Shown here: one piece after another, positions 41,119 to 49,600 of the stretch
Numbering within the stretch: the stretch's first letter is position 1
How the letters are laid out: each line of letters begins with the position of its first letter
Source of the DNA: Bacteroidaceae bacterium
GTDB lineage: Bacteria > Bacteroidota > Bacteroidia > Bacteroidales > Bacteroidaceae
Length of the DNA stretch: 64,000 bases
NCBI GenBank assembly: GCA_017542145.1
Contig: JAFXXQ010000022.1
Location: 1-64,000, forward strand
Direction of reading: 5' to 3'
The notes under the pieces: model-generated
Seen by the model: only the letters and a program-made list of their open reading frames with translations
What the model was told of the DNA's origin: nothing
The model's database searches: none
Translations under genes and position numbers: made by a program

Positions 41119-43248
41119 ATGAAAAAAAACACTTCATTACGCAACGGCATTATTGCATTGATAGTGTCGTGTATGGCATTCTCCGCTTGTGTGGAGGATA
41201 TTGACACCAGCAATCGCTACACGTTTTTGGGCGAAACAATCGGTAGTTTCCTTGAAAAAAACGAGGAATCCTACAGCGATTTCAACTACATTCTCAACCG
41301 TTCGGGTATGATGAGCTTGCTGAAGGCCTATGGCTCCTACACCTGTTTTGCCCCGACGAACGATGCTGTGGAGCGCTACCTCGTCCAGCAGGACAGTATC
41401 TACAAAGCCTCGTTGCTTCCTGGCTCACCCAAGATTGTTTGGACAGGTATCACCTCTCCGAAGCTTGAGGACCTAACGGACTCCATGTGTACCGTCATCT
41501 CCAATACCCACATTCTTGCGCAGGCTTTCCTCACCACCGAAATGGAGGGCGACGTCGTGCCGGCGATGAATCTCAACGACCGTTTCCTGACCATGAGCTT
41601 CGGCGTGGACAAAGAGCTTCACAGCATAATGTTTATCAATGGCGCCCGCCTTACTCTCTTCGACCAGCAGCAGGAAAATGGCGTCATCCATACGGTGGCC
41701 GACGTCCTCAACCCCTCTACCAATACCGTCCCTACGCAGATTGCTGACATGCCCTTCCTCAGCATCTTTTCTGATGCGCTGGTCAAGACTTGTCTCGATG
41801 ACGACCTGCAGCTCTACCGCGACGACAGCTACAAGGATGCCGACAAGATTGCCCGTAATGCCGACATGAGCAACAACCCGGTGCCTTATCCCCCTAGCCG
41901 TTATTACGGCTACACCGCCTTCTGCGAGACCGATAGCGTGTTCCACGCCAATGGTATTTGGAACGTTGACGACCTCTATGCCAAGTGTAAACAATGGTAT
42001 CCTGATCCTAATGAGAATCCCGACTTTACCAGCGAGCACAATGCCCTTTGGAAGTTCATGGCCTATCACCTGCTTGACTGGCACCTCCTTTACACCCGTT
42101 TGGTGTTCTACAACCTCAGCGGAAGAGCCAATGGTGTCTCTTTCAAATCTGAGAACCATTTCTCGAAGTATTCTGACCGCTTTGAATACTACGAGACCAA
42201 GCTGGGGACAATGGTCAAAATTATGATTCCCCGCAGCAGCGAAATCAGTGGCATTACCCCGGATGGCGTGATGCGTGACTATCGCAACACCATTTTCCTC
42301 AACTACTCGAAGGAAGTCTCGCGCAACAGCGTTCCTGCAGACCCGTGGAACGTCACTGTGCCGTCGAAGTCAACCGGACAGCAAATACCCGTCAACGTCC
42401 GCATTCTCGATCCCACCGAGTGTCTGGCCGACACCGTTCACTATCCCAAGTTCTTGCAGGAGGCTCTCAACGGCTCCATTCACCTACTTGACAACCTGCT
42501 CATCTACGACGATGATGTGATGGCCGGCTACGTGCTCAACAACATCATCCGTATCGACTGGTCCGCTGTTATTCCCGAACTGACCAACAACCACCTCCGC
42601 TGGTACGACGGTACGGCCGGTTACAAGTTTGCGGGAGGAGGCTCTGGCTTCTTCATCCCCGATGGATATAGCAAGCACGTCCGTATTTACTCCGATGAGT
42701 GCAAACTCTCCTACTATATGCCGAATGACGGTTGGGACGAATATGAAGGTGATCTGCTCACCTGCCGAGGACAGTACGACTTTGCCTATCGTCTGCCCCG
42801 TGTACCGCCAGGGACGTATGAGATTCGTGTCAGCTCCATCAATGAGCCGGAGCGAGGCGTCGTGCAGTACTATGTCGACGGCGAAGTCACCGGCATCCCC
42901 AAGGATAACCGTATTTATGCCACCAACCCCCGTATCGGCTACATTCCAGACGCCCAAACCGATGACAACGGCGTGGCCAACGACAAGGAAATGAAGAACC
43001 GCGGCTACCTGAAACTGCCCATCAGTTACTGGTCGGTTCGCGAGAGCGGCGCAGCACGTAAATACGATCATGGCGTCCGCATCGTCCTCACCACGAAGTA
43101 CCTCTCGGGCGACACCCATTGGCTCCGCATGAAAAATGTCAACGACAATCCTACCGCCAACGAGTACCTTAACCACGATTACTTCGAGCTCGTCCCCGTT
43201 AGCTGGCTGCGTCGTGAGGACATCTCCCTTGAGGAAAAACGTCAATGA
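41119..43248 (+). CDS. Fasciclin (FAS1) domain lipoprotein, copy 2
   Basis: ATG 41119 gives 709 residues with a lipoprotein signal (ALIVSCMAFSAC). It aligns with copy 1 along the whole length: the mature start CVEDIDTSNRYTF, the FAS1 box SFLEKNEESYSDFNYILNRSG, the stretch EMEGDVVPAMNLNDRFLTMSFGVD, and the end ELVPVSWLRREDI are shared. The most variable parts are the signal peptide and the regions around residues 245-265 and 345-370. Tandem copies with separate promoters suggest different expression or ligand range. A strong terminator follows at 43323. Confidence 0.88.
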   Translation: MKKNTSLRNGIIALIVSCMAFSACVEDIDTSNRYTFLGETIGSFLEKNEESYSDFNYILNRSGMMSLLKAYGSYTCFAPTNDAVERYLVQQDSIYKASLLPGSPKIVWTGITSPKLEDLTDSMCTVISNTHILAQAFLTTEMEGDVVPAMNLNDRFLTMSFGVDKELHSIMFINGARLTLFDQQQENGVIHTVADVLNPSTNTVPTQIADMPFLSIFSDALVKTCLDDDLQLYRDDSYKDADKIARNADMSNNPVPYPPSRYYGYTAFCETDSVFHANGIWNVDDLYAKCKQWYPDPNENPDFTSEHNALWKFMAYHLLDWHLLYTRLVFYNLSGRANGVSFKSENHFSKYSDRFEYYETKLGTMVKIMIPRSSEISGITPDGVMRDYRNTIFLNYSKEVSRNSVPADPWNVTVPSKSTGQQIPVNVRILDPTECLADTVHYPKFLQEALNGSIHLLDNLLIYDDDVMAGYVLNNIIRIDWSAVIPELTNNHLRWYDGTAGYKFAGGGSGFFIPDGYSKHVRIYSDECKLSYYMPNDGWDEYEGDLLTCRGQYDFAYRLPRVPPGTYEIRVSSINEPERGVVQYYVDGEVTGIPKDNRIYATNPRIGYIPDAQTDDNGVANDKEMKNRGYLKLPISYWSVRESGAARKYDHGVRIVLTTKYLSGDTHWLRMKNVNDNPTANEYLNHDYFELVPVSWLRREDISLEEKRQ

Positions 43249-43322
43249 CAATTGGTAAGCGAAGGTCTGAGCCCTGAAAAAGGGGAATCCTCTTAAAGGG
43301 AACCTTATCATATTTTTTCTTT

Positions 43323-43352
43323 GAGACGCGGCATGCCGCGTCTCTTTTTTTT
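43323..43352 (+). terminator. Terminator after the FAS1 pair
   Basis: The perfect palindrome GAGACGCGGCA/TGCCGCGTCTC is followed by eight T. It ends the FAS1 transcription unit. Confidence 0.9.
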
Positions 43353-43424
43353 GATTATGATCTTGTAGGAGAGTGAGTTAACGTGGCCAGGCATTACAGT
43401 TATTACAATTGCAGTTAGTTTTTT

Positions 43425-43463
43425 GGTTCATCCGACAAAAACTACACATCTGTCGGATGAACC
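43425..43463. mobile_element. Footprint of paired ISL3-type terminal repeats
   Basis: GGTTCATCCGACA (43425-43437) and TGTCGGATGAACC (43451-43463) face each other with only 13 bases between. The right copy is identical to the IS end at 151-163, including its position at the transposase stop. This looks like the two ends of an ISL3-type element with its inside lost, or a tiny non-autonomous derivative. The rest of the 43353-43592 gap has only the next promoter. Confidence 0.7.
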
Positions 43464-43566
43464 TTATTTTGTCAGAGTTTAACGCTGATTTTATGCGAGC
43501 GGGATATTTCGTGTGAAAAAACTCAAAAATACCGACTTTTCTTTCGCTTAATCCCTTTTTTGTCAC

Positions 43567-43574
43567 TACCTTTG
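43567..43574 (+). promoter_or_regulatory. -7 box of the MG2-like gene
   Basis: TACCTTTG fits the TAnnTTTG consensus and lies 18 bases before the ATG at 43593. The -33 region has only a weak TTTC. Confidence 0.6.
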
Positions 43575-43592
43575 CAACTTCAAAAGGATAAA

Positions 43593-46367
43593 ATGAAACG
43601 TCTCGCCCTTTTGCCCTTCCTGTTCCTCTGCGTCACGCTTATGGCGCAGACGGAGAGCGACGTTGCTCAACTGGTGACTTATGCTGCCCGCATCAACTAC
43701 TTCAACCGCCTCTGTCCGCAGGAGAAAGTCTATCTCCATCTTGACAACACGGCATACTTCCAGGGCGAGACCATCTGGTATGCTGCCAACGTGGTTGATG
43801 CCACCACGGGAGGCGAAGCTGCCAGCAAGGTGCTCTATGTGGAGTTGCTCTCGCCGACAGGTGTAGTGCTGAAACAGCAGAAGCTGAAGGTTGTCAATGG
43901 TCGTTGTCACGGCTCGTTTTCTCTCATCGACACCTCCGTTGAAGAAGCCGTTACCCTGCGCGGCGCCATCGGCTACCCCAGCGGCTACTACCAGATTCGT
44001 GCTTACACGCGTGCCATGCTTAACTTCGACGATGCCGGCGTCTTCTCGCGCGTCATCCCCGTATATAAGGCTCCCGAGAAGGAGGGCGAATACGACGACC
44101 CCGTCATGCGCCAGTATAACGGCAAGGAGACCAACCGTCCCGAGCCGAAGCGCTCGGAGAAGCTTGACGAACTTAACATCGCTTTCTATCCCGAAGGCGG
44201 ACACCTCATCAGCGGCCTTCCCTGCCGCATCGCCTTCAAGGCTACCGACAAGCAGGGGCATGGTGTCAATATCGAAGCGTTGACGGACAACGACGGCAAC
44301 ACGCTCGCCATTCCCCTCCAGCACAATGGTATGGGCAGCTTCACATTCACTCCTGGTAAGAAGGCGCAAAAGGTGCGGGCTTTTTATGAAGGCACGCCCT
44401 ATACCTTCACCCTTCCTGAGCCTGATTCGGAGGGATGTACGCTACAAATAATGGGGTCAACAAGTCAACAAGCCAACGAGTCCACAAGTGGAGATAGTCT
44501 TATCGTCAACTTTGCTGCTGCGGGAAGTCCCTCGAAAAGGATGTTGGGCTATACCCTTACCTCGCAGGGACGGTGCCACGTTGTGGATACTCTCACCATC
44601 GGCACAAATTGTTGCACTCGTACCATCTCCACAGCGGGACTTCCCACGGGCGTCTATCAACTGACACTCTTCGATGCAAAGGGGGCCATTTATGCCCAGC
44701 GCCTGCTATTCATCGACAACGGTATCCAAACCGAAACCGTCTCCGTTACTGCCGAGAAAGCCGACATCCATCCTTTCGACGAAATCCGGCTGAATTTAAA
44801 TGTCAACAAGTCAACGAGTCGACGAGTCAACAAGCCTCTCTCTTTCTCCATTGCCGTGCGCGATGCTGCTGACTATGGCACCGCCTATCGCGACGACATC
44901 CGTACCTACATGCTCCTTTCTTCCGAACTGAAGGGACTAATCGAAGAGCCAGGGTGGTATTTTGAGGGAGGTCAACAAGTCAACGAGTCAACAGGTCAAC
45001 AAGTCAACGGACGGAGCGGCGAGAGCAAAGATGTGCTTGCACAATCTCTGTCGAGTCGCGACGGACGAAGAGCGAAGCTCAACGAGTCAACACACTCCAA
45101 AGAGTTAGACCTTTTGATGATGGTGCAAGGATGGACGCGGTACAACTGGCGGCAGATGGCGGGTATGGAGCCGTTTGAGATACGTCATTATACGGAGAGC
45201 CAGCTTGTGGTTGACGGCTGGGCATTCAGCCGCATCAGGGAAACACCCCTTGCCGATGTGAAGATTGCCGTCCGCCTCACCTCACAAGATCGTCAACAGC
45301 GTCAGGAAACTACCGTCACGACGGACAGCCTCGGCTACTGGAGTGTAGGCGTGGAGGACTTCGAAGGCGAATGGGACCTCTATATGGAGACTCGTCAGAA
45401 GGGCGACAAGAACGCAAGCAAGACCACGCGCGTCCGTCTGGAGCGCTCGTCGAAGCCCGCCCTCTATGCTTATACGCCTATCGAGAAATGGCTTCCGACC
45501 TATGCATGGGATTCCGACAAAATGCTTACCGTAGAGGAGGCGGAAGATTCGGAATATCTGCTCCCCACGGACTCGCACCTGTTGCAGGAAGTGGAGGTTA
45601 CAGGCCGCCGCAAGTACATTGACTATTACACCTTTAAGGCCTTCGATGCCGAAAAGGATGCCGAGATGATGCTGGATGGGGGGGGCTATACCTACAAGGT
45701 GGAAGACTACCTGAAGGAAAAAGGGTACGAGGTTCAATTATCTATGGGAGATGTCGGCGACGTTGCAAGTTCCGATGCTTATGAGTCCTCACGTCTGAAT
45801 TACTTCAAAAATATGGTAGAGGCTGCGCCCATCAATAATCGTCGTACCTTCTGGTACATCCACGAGGGCAAGGTCAATCGCACCGCCCCTTCGTACTTCG
45901 CCGGTTATGCCCTTGACCTTGAGGAGGTGAAGAGCATCATCGTCTATGACGACCCTTGGGTTTATGAGACTTTTCCTGGCATCACAGACCTTTTGACGAA
46001 ACAGGAGATAGATGAAATAGCCAATACCAATCGGCAAGAGGGGGGGGATCCCTTTTCACCCGGCATGTACGTGATTGACATTGAACTTAATCCCTCCCGC
46101 AAACGTCGTACCTATGTAGATAAGAATGCCCGTTCCACCTCCTTCGAAGGCTATAGCCCCATCGTCGAATTCTACGCCCCAACCTATCCCAACGGCCCCA
46201 TTCAGGGCGACACGGACTATCGCCGCACCATCTACTGGAACCCCGAAGTCACTACCGACGAGGACGGCTATGCCTCCGTCTCATTCTACAACAACGGCTA
46301 CAGTCGCGCCCTCACCATCAGCGCCGAGGGTATGACGCAAGACGGCATTCCCATCATTAATAAATGA
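43593..46367 (+). CDS. Large exported MG2-like/TonB-plug-like protein with repeat insertions
   Basis: ATG 43593 follows the -7 box and gives a signal peptide (LALLPFLFLCVTLMAQ) and 924 residues. EKVYLHLDNTAYFQGETIWYAANVV and GYYQIRAYTRAML near residues 40-145 match the MG2-type domain of macroglobulin-like Bacteroidetes proteins. The region with EVTGRRKYIDYYTF and EDYLKEKGYEV near residue 670 resembles a TonB-receptor plug. The role is unknown; such proteins may be outer-membrane transport or surface proteins. Three segments are encoded by GTCAACRR repeats: near residues 288-299, 403-414 and 459-500; the last also contains the 74-base repeat core. The frame is kept through all three. Confidence 0.75.
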   Translation: MKRLALLPFLFLCVTLMAQTESDVAQLVTYAARINYFNRLCPQEKVYLHLDNTAYFQGETIWYAANVVDATTGGEAASKVLYVELLSPTGVVLKQQKLKVVNGRCHGSFSLIDTSVEEAVTLRGAIGYPSGYYQIRAYTRAMLNFDDAGVFSRVIPVYKAPEKEGEYDDPVMRQYNGKETNRPEPKRSEKLDELNIAFYPEGGHLISGLPCRIAFKATDKQGHGVNIEALTDNDGNTLAIPLQHNGMGSFTFTPGKKAQKVRAFYEGTPYTFTLPEPDSEGCTLQIMGSTSQQANESTSGDSLIVNFAAAGSPSKRMLGYTLTSQGRCHVVDTLTIGTNCCTRTISTAGLPTGVYQLTLFDAKGAIYAQRLLFIDNGIQTETVSVTAEKADIHPFDEIRLNLNVNKSTSRRVNKPLSFSIAVRDAADYGTAYRDDIRTYMLLSSELKGLIEEPGWYFEGGQQVNESTGQQVNGRSGESKDVLAQSLSSRDGRRAKLNESTHSKELDLLMMVQGWTRYNWRQMAGMEPFEIRHYTESQLVVDGWAFSRIRETPLADVKIAVRLTSQDRQQRQETTVTTDSLGYWSVGVEDFEGEWDLYMETRQKGDKNASKTTRVRLERSSKPALYAYTPIEKWLPTYAWDSDKMLTVEEAEDSEYLLPTDSHLLQEVEVTGRRKYIDYYTFKAFDAEKDAEMMLDGGGYTYKVEDYLKEKGYEVQLSMGDVGDVASSDAYESSRLNYFKNMVEAAPINNRRTFWYIHEGKVNRTAPSYFAGYALDLEEVKSIIVYDDPWVYETFPGITDLLTKQEIDEIANTNRQEGGDPFSPGMYVIDIELNPSRKRRTYVDKNARSTSFEGYSPIVEFYAPTYPNGPIQGDTDYRRTIYWNPEVTTDEDGYASVSFYNNGYSRALTISAEGMTQDGIPIINK
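44456..44487 (+). repeat. GTCAACRR array inside the MG2-like gene, site 1
   Basis: Four 8-base units (two of them with one changed base) encode STSQQANESTS within the MG2-like gene. Three units equal eight codons, so the peptide repeats with period eight (QQVNKSTS). Confidence 0.8.
44802..44833 (+). repeat. GTCAACRR array inside the MG2-like gene, site 2
   Basis: Four 8-base units, one with GTCGACGA, encode VNKSTSRRVNK in the reading frame of the gene. Confidence 0.8.
44971..45092 (+). repeat. Composite repeat inside the MG2-like gene, site 3 (array plus 74-base core)
   Basis: Five GTCAACRR units (44971-45010) lead into a core at 45010-45083 that has the same length, 74 bases, as the core at 10704-10777. 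The outer parts agree closely (GGAGCRGCGAG at the left, CGAGTCGCGAC and GAGCGAAGCTCAAC at the right). The centre differs but again forms a hairpin (TGTGC/GCACA). It is translated as about 41 residues of the protein. Confidence 0.85.
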
Positions 46368-46446
46368 AAAGAACGTGAAAAGGGTGTCCACTCGTCTGGA
46401 TGATAGCCATTCAGAGGGCATTTCCTTTGCGTAGAATCAAAAAAAA

Positions 46447-46535
46447 AGTTTTTCATCGCGATGAAAGAATGTTTTCATCGCGATGGTTAAATGTTTTCAT
46501 TGCGATGATTAATCTTTTTCATCGCGATGAAAAAA
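46447..46535. repeat. Four CATCGCGATG palindromes, 22-base period
   Basis: TTTTCATCGCGATG occurs at 46454, 46476, 46498 (one base changed) and 46520 with exact 22-base spacing, two helical turns. The block lies between the MG2-like gene and the ileS promoter (46615). It may be a protein-binding array or a simple intergenic repeat. Confidence 0.8.
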
Positions 46536-46614
46536 CACTAATCCCTAACGCTGGCTTTGGCGCGGCAGCTATTTGGCAGGCAAAATATTTTTTCGCTGAA
46601 AAAGCAGCTTTTCA

Positions 46615-46646
46615 TTTGGCAGTTTGCAGCAAATTGTGTACTTTTG
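46615..46646 (+). promoter_or_regulatory. Promoter of ileS
   Basis: TTTG (46615-46618) and TACTTTTG (46639-46646) are exactly 20 bases apart. Transcription should start near 46653, which puts a GTCAACRR array inside the leader and rules out a far-upstream start codon. Confidence 0.82.
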
Positions 46647-46661
46647 CACTTTCTTTTGAAA

Positions 46662-46693
46662 GTCAACAAGTAGATAAGCCAACAAGTCAACAA
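46662..46693 (+). repeat. GTCAACRR array in the ileS leader
   Basis: Four 8-base units, GTCAACAA, GTAGATAA, GCCAACAA and GTCAACAA, fill the leader and end 3 bases before the ileS start codon. The array occupies the place of the ribosome-binding site. Confidence 0.8.
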
Positions 46694-46696
46694 GAA

Positions 46697-49600
46697 ATGG
46701 ATAGAAAATTTGCTGAATATGGTATGCTGAACCTTGCGGACGTGGCCCGCGAGGTGTTGGAGAAGTGGGACAGACAGGATGTCTTTGCGCGTAGCGTGAC
46801 TGAGCGCGAGGGCTGCCCGTCGTTCGTGTTCTACGAAGGCCCCCCCTCCGCTAACGGCATGCCCGGCATCCACCACGTGATGGCCCGCAGCATCAAGGAT
46901 ACCTTCTGCCGCTATAAGACGATGAAGGGCTACCAAGTCGCCCGCAAGGCAGGTTGGGACACTCACGGCCTGCCCGTCGAGCTGGGTGTGGAAAAACTGC
47001 TTGGCATCACGAAGGAGGATATCGGCAAGACCATCAGCGTCGATGACTATAACCGCCATTGCCGCGAGGAGGTGATGAAATATACGAAGGAATGGACCGA
47101 CCTGACGCACAAGATGGGCTATTGGGTGGACCTTGACCATCCCTACATCACCTACGACAACCGCTATATCGAAACCCTCTGGTGGCTGCTGAAACAGCTC
47201 TATCAGCAGGATTTGCTCTATAAGGGTTACACCATCCAGCCGTACTCGCCCGCAGCAGGTACGGGCCTGAGCAGCCACGAGCTGAACCAGCCCGGCTGCT
47301 ACCGCGATGTGAAGGACACTACCGTTACCGCCCTCTTCCGCATGACCGACCCGAGGCCGGAGATGACGGAGTGGGGCACGCCCTGCTTCATCGCCTGGAC
47401 CACCACGCCCTGGACGCTTCCGTCGAACACGGCTCTCTGCGTGGGTCCCGACATCGACTACGTGGCTGTGCAGACCTACAATCCCTACACGGCTGAGCGC
47501 GTGACAATCGTCATGGCTGAGGCTCGCATGGAGGCTTACCTGAAGGGCGAGCGCGTGGAGACGATGGACGAACTGCTGGCGCTGGATGCCCGGCTGAACG
47601 AACTGAAGTTCGCCCCCTATCGCGTTGTAGGCCGCTACAAAGGCGCTGACCTCGTGGGGATGCACTATGCTCAGCTGATGCCTTGGGTGAAGCCGTTGGA
47701 GAAGGTGGATGCCCTCTCGCCGGCCTATGTGCGCGAAGCCGCCGAGCAGCACCCCGAGCGGACATTCACCTATGGGCGCGACACGTTTGTTGAGCTTGCC
47801 GACTGCGCCTTCCGCGTCATCGCAGGAGACTACGTGACGACGGAGGACGGTACGGGCATCGTCCACATCGCCCCGACGTTTGGTGCCGATGATGCCAAGG
47901 TGGCAAAGGCTGCCGGCGTTCCGCCCCTCTACCTTATTAATAAGCAGGGCGAGACAAGGCCGATGGTGGACCTCACGGGCAAGTACTACCTCATCGAGGA
48001 CTGCGCCCCTGAGTTCGTCAGCCGTTGCATGGACACCACGCTCTACAGCCGTCATGCAGGCGACTTCGTGAAGAACGCCTACGACCCGAAGTACAACGTC
48101 GGAGGACGCTACGACGAGGCCGCAGCCCAGAAGGACGACGACCTCAACGTCGTGCTTACCGTCGAGATGAAGAAAGAGGGCACTGCCTTCAAGATTGAGA
48201 AGCATATCCACAACTATCCCCATTGCTGGCGTACGGACAAGCCCGTGCTCTATTACCCGCTCGACAGCTGGTTCATCCGTAGCACGGCCCGCAAGGAGGA
48301 GATGATGGAACTGAACAAGACCATCCTCTGGAAGCCCGAGAGTACGGGTACAGGCCGCTTCGGCAAGTGGTTGGAGAACCTGAACGACTGGAACCTGAGC
48401 CGCAGCCGCTACTGGGGCACGCCGTTGCCCATCTGGCGTAATGCCGAGACGCGCGAAGAGCTGTGCATAGGTAGCGTGGAGGAACTTTACCACGAGATGG
48501 AGCGCAGCGTTACTGCCGGCTTCATGAAGGAGAATCCCTACAAAAAGGCAGGCTTCGTGCCTGGCGTCTATACGGCGGAGAACTACGACAAAATCGACCT
48601 CCACCGCCCATACGTGGATGACATCATCCTCTGCTCGCCTACGGGTAAGCCCATGAAGCGCGAGACGGACCTCATCGACGTTTGGTTCGACAGCGGCGCT
48701 ATGCCCTTCGCCCAGATGCACTACCCCTTCGAGAACAAGGAGCTTGTTGACAGCGGCGCCGTCTATCCCGCCGACTTCATCGCCGAGGGCGTCGACCAGA
48801 CGCGTGGCTGGTTCTTCACCCTCCATGCCATCAGCACGATGGTGAAGCATTCCGTCGCCTACAAGGCCGTCATCAGCAACGGCTTGGTGCTCGACAAGAA
48901 CGGCGCGAAGATGTCGAAGCGCCTGGGCAACGCCATCGACCCCTTCGGGGCCATCGGCAAGTACGGCGCCGATGCCGTAAGGTGGTACATGATTACCAAC
49001 TCAAGCCCGTGGGACAACCTGAAGTTCGACGAAAAGGGCGTCACGGACGTCATCGGCAAGTTCTTCGGCACGCTCCACAACACGTACAAGTTCTTCGCCC
49101 CCTACGCCAACCTCGACGGCTTCCGCTATGCCGAGGCCGAGGTGCCCGTCTGCGCGCGTCCCGAGATTGACCGCTGGATACTGAGCGAGCTCAATTCGCT
49201 CATCCGTAGCGTCGATGCCTGCTATGCCGACTACGAGCCGACGAAGGCGGGACGTCTCATCAGCGACTTCGTTACCGACAACCTCTCGAATTGGTACGTC
49301 CGCCTCTGCCGCAAGCGCTTCTGGGGCGCAGGCTACACCGAGGATAAGCTGGCTGCCTACCAGACGCTCTACGTCTGTCTGGAGACGGTCGCCCGCCTGA
49401 TGGCCCCAATCGCTCCGTTCTATGCCGACAAGCTCTACACCGACCTGGTTCGCGTCACGGGACGCGACGACGTGTGCAGCGTACACCTTGCCCGCTTCCC
49501 CGAAGTCGACGAGAGCGTCATCGACCGCGAGCTGGAGCTTCGCATGGAACTGGCACAGAAGGTGTCGTCGATGGGTCTTGCCCTGCGCAAGAAGGTGAAC

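Noticed and set aside
46447..46696. T-box riboswitch for ileS
   Set aside because: No T-box consensus, specifier loop or antiterminator is visible, and T-boxes are mainly found in other phyla.
46400..46696. Extended N-terminus of isoleucyl-tRNA synthetase
   Set aside because: The extension lies upstream of the promoter and covers palindromic repeats; the family N-terminus matches MDRKFAEYGMLNL.
46538..48850. Open frame of about 770 codons on the minus strand opposite ileS
   Set aside because: Same cause: a shadow of a real gene. It has no domain, promoter or ribosome-binding site.
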